Source: Lachnospiraceae bacterium (lineage in GTDB: Bacteria; Bacillota_A; Clostridia; Lachnospirales; Lachnospiraceae). Taken from it: a DNA stretch of 14,623 nucleotides. Within the stretch, counting starts at the first letter, position 1. The number at the start of each line of letters is the position of its first letter. The notes under the pieces are model-generated. The model was not told where the DNA came from, searched no databases, and saw only the letters and a list, made by a program, of their open reading frames with translations. Of the stretch, positions 5,266 through 14,417 are shown piece by piece. The stretch spans positions 1-14,623 of the forward strand of contig JAFWYN010000020.1 in the NCBI GenBank assembly GCA_017522685.1, in the 5' to 3' direction. Position numbers and translations under genes: made by a program.

Positions 5266-8200
5266 AGAAAAGGTTGTAAGAATCCGTGTCATGTGTGTTC
5301 TGTGCCTGCTTTTGGCAGCAGTGCTGATTGCTATGAAAAGCAGTGCTGTAGTGGCTGCTGCGGATAAAGCAGGGGACATGGCAGTTTATTCGGGGGTAAC
5401 CGTCAGCCCGGATGGAACCGCCTGGACTACAGATTATATGGATCGGACCAATGAAAGCCTTCCGGAAGGATATACAATTTCTACAGGACAGGTTTCCGGC
5501 TTGCGTGTTTTGAACGAAGGAGAGCACTATTATCAGGCACCTGCGGAGGGAAGCGTAAGGATTGGCAAATGGGTGGTTGCATGGAAGAATGCCCAATGTA
5601 TTCATACATTTGAAGCAATGAATTATAGGGGATTTCAGACCAATGCCGGCATATGTGAAAACTATTATAATAATGGTTGGAATGCCTATTGTGCAGACTG
5701 TAATGAGCTGGTTACTGATTTGTTTTTTTATGCCAAAAGTGAGACCATAAAGGGCATTTTAAGCATGCCGGCAGAATCATGCTATTTATTTATTTGTCCA
5801 CACTGTGAAGGCTTGGAGCAGGGGAGCAGCTATCAACATATTTGCAGAAAAATTTCTTACAATCATTATACGGTCAGCTATGAAAAGAATGCACCGATAA
5901 ATGCAGATGTAAATGGGTATATGAGTATTACACGCCATATGTATAACAATGCAGCCATTTTTGAAGGAATGGAAGCTAAAAAAATAGGATATGGGGATAC
6001 AAGGCTGCGTAAAAATGCATATACAGCAGTAGGCTATGCATTTATCGGCTGGAATACAATGCCGGATGGAAGCGGAGCATGGTTTCAGGATGGGCAGGAG
6101 GTAATAAACCTGACGGATGAAAACAATGGCGATGTAGTGCTATATGCCCAGTGGGAAAAGGTAGAGAGTACATTAAATATTAATCCAAGTGGCGGTACCT
6201 ATGAGGGGAAAGCTGGAGTTACTTCGATATCCGGAGTATATGGGGAAACTTACTTTGTGGATAGTAGTAAACTGATACCATCCCAGGGACATCTTGTTAC
6301 GTTTGAGGCAAATGGCGGATCGTGCATGGGGAGTTTGCAGACGGAAAAAAGCTTCTTTGCATGGCAGAAGGGGGATAATTTTCAAGGGTTGTTTGAAGAT
6401 GATACCTATACCTATTTGGCGGATAGCGGACACACAGATACTATTACCGCTGTTTATCAGGATGTTCCCTTTGCGCTGCCGGCTGCAACAAAAGAAGGCT
6501 ATGCTTTTGCTGGCTGGTATGAGGACGAAGCATGCACGGAATTTGTAGGACGTGCCGGTGATGAGTTTACAGCAAGCAGGGATATAACGTTATATGCACG
6601 ATGGTCTCAATTGGTCTTGGAGGCAACCGATAATTATCAGGTATATGGAGGTTTTGGGGCGGTAAACTTAAGCTGGTCCCAGCCGGACGAGACAGAGAAA
6701 TACTACAAGCTGTATCAGTCTCGGAACAAATCAGACTGGACCATGATATATGACGCGGATACGATAACTAACTCCGTTACAAATGTGTCTGAAAGGATAG
6801 ATTATAACTCTCAGGTCAAAACCTATGTTGTACAGCGTGCTGGATATTATACGTTATCTGCATACGGGGCAAAAGGTGGCGATTATGGAAGCTATTCCGG
6901 TGGTGCCGGAGGTTATACCACTGCAACATACTGGCTAAAAAGGAATGACATCATTACGATTTATGGTGGTACTGCCGGAAATGTAATGAGTGGCGGCGTC
7001 AATGGAAGTATTGCAAATGGTGGAGCATCTCTATCTTCAGATGGCGCCGGTGGCGGAGCAGGTACGGAGATTTATATTACTCGAAATGGAGTAAAAGAGC
7101 TTTTATTGATTGCCGGCGGCGGAGGCGGTGCTAATCGTTCTTATGCCGGTGGTGCCGGGGGCAGCAGCTTGACGGCGGTAAGCAGTTCTTCTGGTACAGG
7201 TTCCAAATTTGGCGGCGGTGGAGGTGGCGCACAGGGTGGTGCTTCAAATGGAAGCAGTATTGTTACAACGATAGATAACCCGGCAACAGAAGATATTGCC
7301 TTTATGAGTCATGTTTCCAAAACATATAGAAATTACGCCAATCATGCCATTGCCGGATATATGGAAAACAACAGGACCGGGTACCCGATTTACCAAACCG
7401 GTATTTATGGCAGAGCACCGTGGGGAAGTGAGGCAGTACAGCACATAGGAAGTTTGAATAGAGCAATTAGCATAACGGAGACAGAGCATTCTTCTGATGA
7501 AGAGTATCACTACAAAACATCAACCAATTCATATGCAGTCGTTGGTCAAGCACCAGAGCACTATTGTTTGCAGGCAGGAGAAGGATTTGTCAGAACCTTT
7601 ACTGCAACATACCCTACCAATGGAAATACAAATCTGGTTCTTTCGGCAAGTCAGCAGACTTCCTGGCATGCAGGTAATGGTTATATTCAATTTATTATAA
7701 CAAACGCAGATACCGGTGCGGTAATTCATTCCAGACGAGTGGTGGAAGCAAATGCAAAGTATGCAGAGGATTATGACGATGATGGCGAGATTACTGCCAG
7801 TGGCAGCCATTTGTATGTGGGATGCTGGGCAGATTTTACGATTCCGGCCGGTGTAAAAAATGTAACGGTAACAGTTAAAATATTTATTTCAGCCTGGGAT
7901 GCGCATGCATATGCATATTTTACAGATGTTTTCTTTTATGGCAAAGAAATTGTGACAATTGGACCCACGACGGGCGGAACCAGTTATATTAATACCGGCT
8001 ATGGCTGTAAAAATCAAGCTTACAGCGGCGGAGGAAATAATGGCGCAGGATATGGCACCATTACCGGTAAAATGGAGGCATTTCTGGAGCAGACTTCCTT
8101 GGAAGGAGTAAAAGCCACAGATACGGCGGCACCTGATGTGGTAATTTTGCAGGAAGATTGCATAAAGATGCTGGATACCAATAAAGTAAAGGTAACCTGG

Positions 8201-9715
8201 ATCAAACCAAGAGATAATGGAACTGTTTATTATCATAAGTGTGAAAGTTATTCCAGGGATACGAAACAGTTGGAAAGTAATATTACAAAGAATACTCTTG
8301 TCAGTGGGGTAAAGGGATATTATTACTATATTGATACCTTCGATACAGGGACTGTTACTAAATCACATGTGTATGTGGAAATGGCAGGGGCTGAGGGTAG
8401 TGTAGAGGTTCTTTTGAAAGAGGAGGTGCAATATCTGCATGTGGCTGCAGTGGACGTGGCCGGAAATTTGAGTGGTACTGCCACTATAGCACTGGGGAAT
8501 GAAGATGGACCACAGTATCCGGCGGATGATTCTTACCCTGAGAATGCAAAACTATTTACAGAAAAGCTTACCCTTGAAGATACAGAATTTACACATCAAG
8601 GGGAGGAAAGCATTTGGTTTGTAAAAGCAGACGGAGTGACAGAGCATATATTGCATGTAGGTGCGAGTATGGACAAGGCAGCAACCTTTGATTTTCAGAT
8701 TAACACATTGCGTATCAATGCTGAGAATGAGACCAGTCAAGGGTGGATGCAGGTAACTATTCCGCATGGTGATACAGCACTTAGTTCGGAAGCCTTTTTA
8801 AATGATAGTTTGAGCATACAGGTGTCCGGAGAGGCAGAAGCGTTGTTAAGGCCTGGAATATTCATGGGGGAAAGGCTGAATCATGCAGTGCAGGTGAAAG
8901 TGTCACAGAATTTTACGGTGAATTCGGACACGTCTGCATTTTACCTATATCCTCAGGCAATAGCAGAGTTTAAAGGAAAGGCATATTGTTCTGAAGAAGC
9001 GCGGGATGTTCAAAACGGATTGACCATTATTCCGGATGGAGAAGCACCTGAGATATATGGTTTGGAGGAATTGCAGAATTTGAGGATTTTGGATATTACA
9101 GAACAGGCAAAACAGGTGACTTTATGGGCAAAGGATACCATAAGCGGTTTGCAGGAGTTTACCGTTTTTGTTCGCAATAAGGACAATCATATGCAGGCGG
9201 AATTTTCTTGTGATAGTGAAGGAAAGGTAATGGTGGAAATAAACAAGGAGAATTCATTATTTGTTGGTGAAGTGGCAATTTCAGCTGTTGCATCAGACCG
9301 TGTGTGTAATGCCAAAGTGGTTGGAGAGGAAGGCTTAAGTTTTACACTGGAAACCAACTTGTACAAGGAACGGAATCCGGAGGAGCATATTTTTAAAACA
9401 GGGGATGGAGCAGTTTTGGATATATTCACCAGTGGATATGTGGAACGCATCGAAGTGATATTTCCGGAGGAGCTTTTAGGAGTAGAGCCTGATTTAAATT
9501 GTGTGTTTGAATATGAACGTCCGGCTCTTCGACAAAAGGAATGCTTGAAATTTTCTATTCCCCTTGGAATTGCGGAACAGGAATATGAAGTGATTGTAAA
9601 AGCATTTAAAAATGGTGAGGTATTGATCAGCAAACCAACCTTTGTTGTGGTGGAAGGCACGGTGTTAGATGAATTGCGTACAAGGATTCGAAATAATGGC
9701 CAGTTTGATTTTTGA
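5252..9715 (+). CDS. Giant secreted modular protein: Cys-ribbon, InlB-type repeats, split Gly-rich domain, Ig/Fn3-like modules
   Basis: A 1487-residue exported protein and the likely adhesin or tip component of the pilus locus. In order: signal peptide (basic start, hydrophobic 13-28, probable cut near VVAAA 33-37); a Cys-rich segment (116-198) with CADC (147-150), CPHC (182-185) and HIC (196-198) in a zinc-ribbon-like spacing; two InlB/Listeria-Bacteroides (Flg_new-type) repeats, cores 260-302 (GYAFIGWNTMPDGSGAWF, VVLYAQW) and 409-452 (EGYAFAGWYEDEACTEF, ITLYARW); a glycine-rich domain (530-667, resembling the ALK/LTK-type Gly_rich family) that seems to finish only at 905-940; an intervening region (672-899), probably a beta-sandwich; an Fn3/Ig-like part (960-1080, YLHVAAVDVAGNLSG); then further Ig-like modules to the end. 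There is no LPXTG motif, terminal membrane helix or obvious wall-binding domain. It overlaps the CpaB-like gene by 14 bases and the peptidase gene by 20, so it is fully embedded in the pilus operon. Ligand unknown. Confidence 0.85.
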   Translation: MKQYKEKVVRIRVMCVLCLLLAAVLIAMKSSAVVAAADKAGDMAVYSGVTVSPDGTAWTTDYMDRTNESLPEGYTISTGQVSGLRVLNEGEHYYQAPAEGSVRIGKWVVAWKNAQCIHTFEAMNYRGFQTNAGICENYYNNGWNAYCADCNELVTDLFFYAKSETIKGILSMPAESCYLFICPHCEGLEQGSSYQHICRKISYNHYTVSYEKNAPINADVNGYMSITRHMYNNAAIFEGMEAKKIGYGDTRLRKNAYTAVGYAFIGWNTMPDGSGAWFQDGQEVINLTDENNGDVVLYAQWEKVESTLNINPSGGTYEGKAGVTSISGVYGETYFVDSSKLIPSQGHLVTFEANGGSCMGSLQTEKSFFAWQKGDNFQGLFEDDTYTYLADSGHTDTITAVYQDVPFALPAATKEGYAFAGWYEDEACTEFVGRAGDEFTASRDITLYARWSQLVLEATDNYQVYGGFGAVNLSWSQPDETEKYYKLYQSRNKSDWTMIYDADTITNSVTNVSERIDYNSQVKTYVVQRAGYYTLSAYGAKGGDYGSYSGGAGGYTTATYWLKRNDIITIYGGTAGNVMSGGVNGSIANGGASLSSDGAGGGAGTEIYITRNGVKELLLIAGGGGGANRSYAGGAGGSSLTAVSSSSGTGSKFGGGGGGAQGGASNGSSIVTTIDNPATEDIAFMSHVSKTYRNYANHAIAGYMENNRTGYPIYQTGIYGRAPWGSEAVQHIGSLNRAISITETEHSSDEEYHYKTSTNSYAVVGQAPEHYCLQAGEGFVRTFTATYPTNGNTNLVLSASQQTSWHAGNGYIQFIITNADTGAVIHSRRVVEANAKYAEDYDDDGEITASGSHLYVGCWADFTIPAGVKNVTVTVKIFISAWDAHAYAYFTDVFFYGKEIVTIGPTTGGTSYINTGYGCKNQAYSGGGNNGAGYGTITGKMEAFLEQTSLEGVKATDTAAPDVVILQEDCIKMLDTNKVKVTWIKPRDNGTVYYHKCESYSRDTKQLESNITKNTLVSGVKGYYYYIDTFDTGTVTKSHVYVEMAGAEGSVEVLLKEEVQYLHVAAVDVAGNLSGTATIALGNEDGPQYPADDSYPENAKLFTEKLTLEDTEFTHQGEESIWFVKADGVTEHILHVGASMDKAATFDFQINTLRINAENETSQGWMQVTIPHGDTALSSEAFLNDSLSIQVSGEAEALLRPGIFMGERLNHAVQVKVSQNFTVNSDTSAFYLYPQAIAEFKGKAYCSEEARDVQNGLTIIPDGEAPEIYGLEELQNLRILDITEQAKQVTLWAKDTISGLQEFTVFVRNKDNHMQAEFSCDSEGKVMVEINKENSLFVGEVAISAVASDRVCNAKVVGEEGLSFTLETNLYKERNPEEHIFKTGDGAVLDIFTSGYVERIEVIFPEELLGVEPDLNCVFEYERPALRQKECLKFSIPLGIAEQEYEVIVKAFKNGEVLISKPTFVVVEGTVLDELRTRIRNNGQFDF
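6897..7230 (+). repeat. GGN-rich imperfect repeats coding the glycine-rich domain
   Basis: Runs of glycine codons give short near-copies: CCGGTGGTGCCGG at 6897-6909 and again at 7146-7158, and GGCGGCGG-type blocks at 7115-7131 and 7211-7230. They are in frame and encode GGAGG and GGGGGG stretches of the secreted protein. Such tracts are prone to slippage or small recombination, which could vary the length of the glycine-rich domain between strains. Confidence 0.6.
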
Positions 9716-10154
9716 TGGGTATCTTGTTTGGGTTTCGTGGCAGGATGTTCAAGAAATGCAGGTGGTACGTTATTCCCATTTGCTTGGTGTGCTGGCTTTT
9801 CTGTTACAGGTAGTCATAAAGATGATGACACCGAATGAAAGGGAGCTGCATAGTATGGTGGAGTATTTATCAGCAGGATTGGTTTTGCTGGTTCTTCAGA
9901 TATTGGCGCATTTTTTGAATTTATATGGTCTTGGAGATGTAATTGTATTTTTTTTGTGTGGTTTGTACATGCTTTTGGAAAAAGGTGTGGAACACTACTT
10001 GTTGGCATATTTTATGGTGCAGGCACTCTCCGGAAGCTTACTATTGGTGGTTCAATTCCTAAAAGGAAACATAAAAGGGATGCGTTTAAAGGCCCCGATT
10101 CCATATATTCCTTACATAAGCGTTGCTTTTATCTTGACAAACATGGTACTTTAG
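9696..10154 (+). CDS. TadV/CpaA-like prepilin peptidase (A24 family)
   Basis: A 152-residue polytopic membrane protein, the aspartic peptidase expected to cleave the Flp pilin and the TadE-like proteins at the cytoplasmic face. The two catalytic aspartates are in place: D17 in SWQDVQEMQV and D81 in the YGLGDVIVF motif (GxGD). Hydrophobic segments surround them at about 29-42, 57-74, 80-93, 102-120 and 138-152, and the PIPYIPYI segment (135-142) is typical of the small TadV/CpaA class. The I-P-N motif usual after the first aspartate is replaced by VVRYS. The start at 9696 has AAGGA nine bases upstream; an in-frame ATG at 9669 would add nine residues and cannot be excluded. It ends the pilus operon and overlaps the secreted-protein gene by 20 bases. 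Confidence 0.8.
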   Translation: MASLIFDGYLVWVSWQDVQEMQVVRYSHLLGVLAFLLQVVIKMMTPNERELHSMVEYLSAGLVLLVLQILAHFLNLYGLGDVIVFFLCGLYMLLEKGVEHYLLAYFMVQALSGSLLLVVQFLKGNIKGMRLKAPIPYIPYISVAFILTNMVL

Positions 10155-10163
10155 CGATACATT
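10134..10163 (+). promoter_or_regulatory. Candidate sigma-A promoter for valS
   Basis: A perfect -35 TTGACA (10134-10139) lies inside the last codons of the prepilin peptidase gene, followed after 18 bases by TACATT (10158-10163, 4/6 to the -10 consensus). Transcription would start near 10170, giving a leader of about 35 bases with AAGGAG at 10191-10196. This would let valS be made independently of the pilus operon. Based on pattern only. Confidence 0.45.
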
Positions 10164-10205
10164 TATATTAATTATGGTTACACATACAATAAGGAGCAAA
10201 AGTTC

Positions 10206-12878
10206 ATGAGTAAAGAATTAGCAAAGACATATGATCCGAAAGGAATTGAAGACAAACTCTACCAGAAATGGTTAGAGAAAAAATACTTCCATGCAGAAGT
10301 GGATAGAAGCAAGAAGCCATTTACCATTGTAATGCCGCCGCCAAATATTACCGGTCAGTTACACATGGGACATGCATTGGACAATACGATGCAGGATATT
10401 CTTATCCGCTTTAAGAGAATGCAGGGCTACAATGCACTGTGGCAGCCGGGTACAGACCATGCTTCTATTGCTACAGAGGTAAAGATTATCGAAGCAATGC
10501 GTGCAGAAGGCGTTACCAAGGAAGACCTCGGTCGTGAAGGTTTTTTGGAAAGAGCATGGGAATGGAAGAAGGAGTACGGCGGACGTATTATCAGTCAGTT
10601 AAAGAAATTAGGTTCTTCCTGTGACTGGGACAGAGAACGTTTCACTATGGATGAAGGCTGTAATAATGCTGTTACCGAAGTGTTCTGTAAAATGCATGAA
10701 AAAGGCTGGATTTACAAAGGCAGCCGTATTATTAACTGGTGTCCGGTATGTAACACCTCTATATCTGATGCAGAAGTAGAGTATCAGGAGCAGGCAGGTC
10801 ATTTCTGGCATATTCAGTATCCGGTAATGGATGATAACGGAGAACCAAGTAAGACAGAATTTCTTACATTTGCAACCACACGTCCGGAAACCATGCTTGG
10901 TGATACTGCAGTGGCAGTTCATCCGGATGATGAGCGTTATAAACACTTACATGGTAAGAAGGTTATGCTTCCGTTAATCAACCGTGTAATCCCTATCGTA
11001 GTGGATTCTTATGTTGATATGGAATTTGGTACCGGTGTAGTAAAGATTACTCCTGCGCATGACCCGAACGACTTTGAAGTTGGTAAGCGTCACAATCTGC
11101 CGGAAATCAATATTATGAATGACGATGCAACCATTAATGCAAATGGTGGTAAGTTTGAAGGGTTAGACCGTTATGAAGCCAGAAAGCAGATTGTTGAAGA
11201 ATTAGACGAATTAGGTTTATTGGTTAAGATTGAAGATTATACACACAACGTTGGTACACACGACAGATGTAAGACTACCATCGAGCCGATGATTAAAAAG
11301 CAGTGGTTTGTTAAGATGGACGAGCTTATCAAGCCTGCTGTAGAAGCAGTGAAAACAGGCGATATTGAACTGATTCCGGAACGTATGGATAAGACCTACT
11401 TTAACTGGACAGACAATATCCGTGACTGGTGTATCAGCCGTCAGTTATGGTGGGGACATAGAATCCCGGCATACTACTGCGATAAGTGTGGCGAATATAT
11501 CGTATCTAAGGATGCACCAACAAGTGCATGTCCTAACTGTGGCTGTGAAAGCTATACACAGGATCCGGATACGTTGGATACATGGTTTTCTTCTGCATTA
11601 TGGCCGTTCTCTACCTTGGGTTGGCCGGAAAAGACCGAAGATTTGGATTACTTCTATCCGACAGATGTATTGGTTACCGGATATGATATCATCTTCTTCT
11701 GGGTAATCCGTATGATTTTCTCCGGATTTGAGCAGATGAAGGAACGTCCGTTTAAGACTGTATTATTCCATGGTTTGGTACGTGACAGTCAGGGACGCAA
11801 GATGAGTAAATCTTTGGGCAATGGTATTGACCCATTGGAGATTATTGACCAGTATGGTGCTGACGCACTTCGTTTGACCCTTATTACCGGTAATGCGCCT
11901 GGTAATGATATGCGTTTCTACTATGAAAGAGTAGAAAACAGCCGTAACTTTGCGAATAAAGTATGGAATGCATCCAGATTTATTATGATGAATATGGCAG
12001 ACAAGGCGGTTACAACACCTGCTCTGAATGAGCTTGCACCGGTGGATAAGTGGATTTTATCCAAGTTAAACAGCCTTGCAAAAGAAGTAACCGACAATAT
12101 GGAAAACTTCGAATTAGGTATTGCGGTTCAGAAGGTATATGATTTTATCTGGGATGAATTCTGTGACTGGTATATTGAAATGGTTAAGCCTCGTCTTTAT
12201 GCTACAGACGATGCCGGAAGCCAGAATGCTGCATTGTACACATTAAAGACTGTTTTGCTGGATGCTCTTAAATTATTACATCCATACATGCCGTTTATTA
12301 CCGAGGAGATTTTCTGTACCTTACAGAGCGAAGAGGAATCTATTATGATTTCCAAGTGGCCGGAATATACCGAGGAACGTCACTTTGCTAAGGAAGAACG
12401 AGATATCGAGATTATCAAGGAAGCAGTTCGTGGTATCCGAAATGTACGTACGGAAATGAATGTTCCGCCTAGCAAGAAGGCTCTTGTTTATGTGGTAAGC
12501 GAGAAGGAATCCTTAAAAAATACCTTTGAGGAAGGTAAGTTATTCTTTGCTTCTTTGGCATATGCTTCTGAAGTACAGGTTCAGTCTGATAAGACCGGTA
12601 TTGCAGAGGATGCAGTTTCCGTAGTGATTGCAAATGCTACTATCTACATTCCGTTTGCGGAATTAGTGGACATTAAGCAGGAAATCGAACGTCTGCAGAA
12701 GGAAGAAAAGCGTCTGGAAGGTGAATTAAAGCGAGTTGCAGGTATGCTTGGCAATGAGAAATTTATTTCCAAGGCTCCGGCTGCGAAGATTCAGGAAGAA
12801 AAGGATAAGCAGACCAAGTACATGCAGATGATGGAACAGGTTAAGGAAAGACTTACACAGTTATGCAAGACTATGTAG
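10206..12878 (+). CDS. valS: Valyl-tRNA synthetase (valine--tRNA ligase)
   Basis: An 890-residue class I aminoacyl-tRNA synthetase that charges tRNA-Val with valine using ATP in the cytoplasm. Signatures are [13 protein letters not shown] (44-56, HIGH motif), KMSKS (532-536), an editing domain with [14 protein letters not shown] and [11 protein letters not shown], and a C-terminal coiled-coil arm from about 820 on ([20 protein letters not shown]). Cysteines that may bind zinc occur at 179/182 (WCPVC) and as a four-Cys ribbon at 425/428/442/445 (CDKC, CPNC). Length is normal. AAGGAG (10191-10196) lies nine bases before the ATG. Only 51 bases separate it from the pilus operon, and no T-box-type leader fits there. 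Its 3' end overlaps folC by 16 bases. Confidence 0.98.
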   Translation: MSKELAKTYDPKGIEDKLYQKWLEKKYFHAEVDRSKKPFTIVMPPPNITGQLHMGHALDNTMQDILIRFKRMQGYNALWQPGTDHASIATEVKIIEAMRAEGVTKEDLGREGFLERAWEWKKEYGGRIISQLKKLGSSCDWDRERFTMDEGCNNAVTEVFCKMHEKGWIYKGSRIINWCPVCNTSISDAEVEYQEQAGHFWHIQYPVMDDNGEPSKTEFLTFATTRPETMLGDTAVAVHPDDERYKHLHGKKVMLPLINRVIPIVVDSYVDMEFGTGVVKITPAHDPNDFEVGKRHNLPEINIMNDDATINANGGKFEGLDRYEARKQIVEELDELGLLVKIEDYTHNVGTHDRCKTTIEPMIKKQWFVKMDELIKPAVEAVKTGDIELIPERMDKTYFNWTDNIRDWCISRQLWWGHRIPAYYCDKCGEYIVSKDAPTSACPNCGCESYTQDPDTLDTWFSSALWPFSTLGWPEKTEDLDYFYPTDVLVTGYDIIFFWVIRMIFSGFEQMKERPFKTVLFHGLVRDSQGRKMSKSLGNGIDPLEIIDQYGADALRLTLITGNAPGNDMRFYYERVENSRNFANKVWNASRFIMMNMADKAVTTPALNELAPVDKWILSKLNSLAKEVTDNMENFELGIAVQKVYDFIWDEFCDWYIEMVKPRLYATDDAGSQNAALYTLKTVLLDALKLLHPYMPFITEEIFCTLQSEEESIMISKWPEYTEERHFAKEERDIEIIKEAVRGIRNVRTEMNVPPSKKALVYVVSEKESLKNTFEEGKLFFASLAYASEVQVQSDKTGIAEDAVSVVIANATIYIPFAELVDIKQEIERLQKEEKRLEGELKRVAGMLGNEKFISKAPAAKIQEEKDKQTKYMQMMEQVKERLTQLCKTM

Positions 12879-14272
12879 CAAATTATGAGGAAGCGGTAGA
12901 GTATCTCTACCGTATTCCTCGTTTTAATTCTAATCATTCCCTACAAAAAATAGCAAAATTTCTGACTCAAATGGGTCAGCCTGACAGGCAGATGAAGATT
13001 GTACACATTGCCGGAACCAATGGAAAAGGTTCCACATCTGCCTATCTGGCGGGCTTATTAGAGTGTGCCGGTTTAAAGGTGGGCTTGTTTACATCCCCTC
13101 ATTTGGTAGATGTGAGAGAGCGTTTTCGTGTGAATGGCAGTATGATTTCCGGAGAATTGTTTGTGGAAGCGGTACAGTTTGTGCAGAAGCTTTTAAACAG
13201 CACGAAGGATGACTATCAGCCATGCTATTTTGATATGATGTTTTTTATCGGTATGTATGCTTTTCAAAAGGAAAAAGTGGATATACTGGTACTGGAAACA
13301 GGGCTTGGCGGCAGACTGGATGCAACCAATGCAGTAGCGGACAAAGTGCTCACCATGATTACCCATATTGCACTGGACCATACTGAATATCTGGGAAATA
13401 CGCCGGAAGCAATTGCGGAGGAAAAAGCAGGCATTATGAAGGGAAAGGTGCCTTGCATTGTGGCGGCACACAATGAAGAGGTGGCTCATGTTTTTCTGAA
13501 AAAAGCGACAGAACTTGAAAGCGCATGTCGAATTCTGGATAAAGAAGTCTGCTGCTGTCAAAGAGTTTATGAAAAATCCGTTGCTTTTTCATATTTTTCC
13601 AGTTATTATGGAACTATTCCAATTACGTTAAATACGCAGGCTTTGTATCAGATCGACAATGTGTGTCTGGCTCTTGCAGGGTTTGAAAATTTAATAAAGC
13701 AGGGTGTCCTAAAGAAAGAGGATGTATCGACGGAAAAGCTACAAAAAGCACTATATGAAACCACTTGGGCAGGCCGTATGGAGGAGACGCTTCCTAATGT
13801 GTTTTTGGACGGAGCACACAACGTGGATGGTATTAGAGCGTTCCTTGACAGCGTGAAAGAAGATGATTGTAAAGGCAGGCGCACGCTTATTTTTTCAGCA
13901 GTATCGGACAAAGAATACGGCAAGATGCTTCAGATGATTTTGGAAACCGGATTGTTTAAAGAGGTGCTTGTAACGGAGGTTTTTGGAGAGCGCGGAGTGC
14001 CTGCGGAGAAGTTGCTTGCATCAGCCAGGATATTAGGCAAGGAGCTTCAAAAGGGTCAACAGGAAGAGAATGAGTTGCCCCAAAATGGAACAATATGCAA
14101 CAACATTCCAAATTTTCAAGAGGCAATCTGCACTGCATTAACAAAACAACAACATTTTGATTATATATATATAGTTGGATCATTATATTTAGTAGGACAA
14201 GTTAAAAAATTACTTAGTAATCATTTAGCGTTTTCTGGGGAAAGAAAGGAGAGCCGGCATGATTCAATTTGA
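12863..14272 (+). CDS. folC: Folylpolyglutamate synthase / dihydrofolate synthase
   Basis: A 469-residue Mur-ligase-family enzyme that adds glutamate to dihydropteroate and/or reduced folates with ATP. Motifs are the P-loop GTNGKGST (51-58), the folate-binding loop [17 protein letters not shown] (76-92), [12 protein letters not shown] (145-156), [11 protein letters not shown] (168-178), EEKAGI with K188 as the likely carbamylated lysine, WAGRMEE (302-308) and [10 protein letters not shown] (314-323). The C-terminal domain ends [12 protein letters not shown], as is usual. A hydrophilic stretch near 395-415 ([12 protein letters not shown]) looks like a loop expansion. The ATG at 12863 lies inside the end of valS, 12 bases past AAGGAAAG (12843-12850), so translation is probably coupled to valS. 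Whether it has both activities or only the synthase of polyglutamates cannot be told. Confidence 0.96.
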   Translation: MQDYVANYEEAVEYLYRIPRFNSNHSLQKIAKFLTQMGQPDRQMKIVHIAGTNGKGSTSAYLAGLLECAGLKVGLFTSPHLVDVRERFRVNGSMISGELFVEAVQFVQKLLNSTKDDYQPCYFDMMFFIGMYAFQKEKVDILVLETGLGGRLDATNAVADKVLTMITHIALDHTEYLGNTPEAIAEEKAGIMKGKVPCIVAAHNEEVAHVFLKKATELESACRILDKEVCCCQRVYEKSVAFSYFSSYYGTIPITLNTQALYQIDNVCLALAGFENLIKQGVLKKEDVSTEKLQKALYETTWAGRMEETLPNVFLDGAHNVDGIRAFLDSVKEDDCKGRRTLIFSAVSDKEYGKMLQMILETGLFKEVLVTEVFGERGVPAEKLLASARILGKELQKGQQEENELPQNGTICNNIPNFQEAICTALTKQQHFDYIYIVGSLYLVGQVKKLLSNHLAFSGERKESRHDSI

Positions 14273-14414
14273 GGAAGAACTCAAAAAGTTTTACAAAAGT
14301 CCTGAAGTGGGTGACATAGAAGATGTCATTTACAATCAGGATATGACAGATGCTACAGATCTTTTATTTAAGATTATGCAGCAGGACAATAATGGAACTA
14401 CAAATAGGAGATAG
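14259..14414 (+). CDS. Small acidic protein of unknown function (51 residues)
   Basis: A short gene that starts 14 bases before the folC stop. AAAGGAG (14245-14251) lies seven bases before its ATG, which makes it a convincing gene despite its length. The product begins [20 protein letters not shown] and ends NNGTTNRR. It is acidic, probably helical, with no cysteine, no signal peptide and no membrane segment. I do not recognise a family. It is followed after three bases by the zinc-ribbon gene, so valS, folC, this gene and the next appear to be one transcription unit. A partner role with the downstream zinc-ribbon/TPR protein is possible but is only a guess from adjacency. Confidence 0.75.
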   Translation: MIQFEEELKKFYKSPEVGDIEDVIYNQDMTDATDLLFKIMQQDNNGTTNRR

Positions 14415-14417
14415 TGT

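Noticed and set aside
7904..7915. Palindrome ATGCATATGCAT in the secreted-protein gene
   Set aside because: It is explained by codons for His-Ala-Tyr-Ala and is a short simple-sequence palindrome with no associated element.
9187..9660. 157-residue reverse-strand open frame inside the secreted-protein gene
   Set aside because: Low-complexity Ser/Thr/Pro-rich translation typical of an antisense shadow; the plus-strand coding frame is continuous through it.
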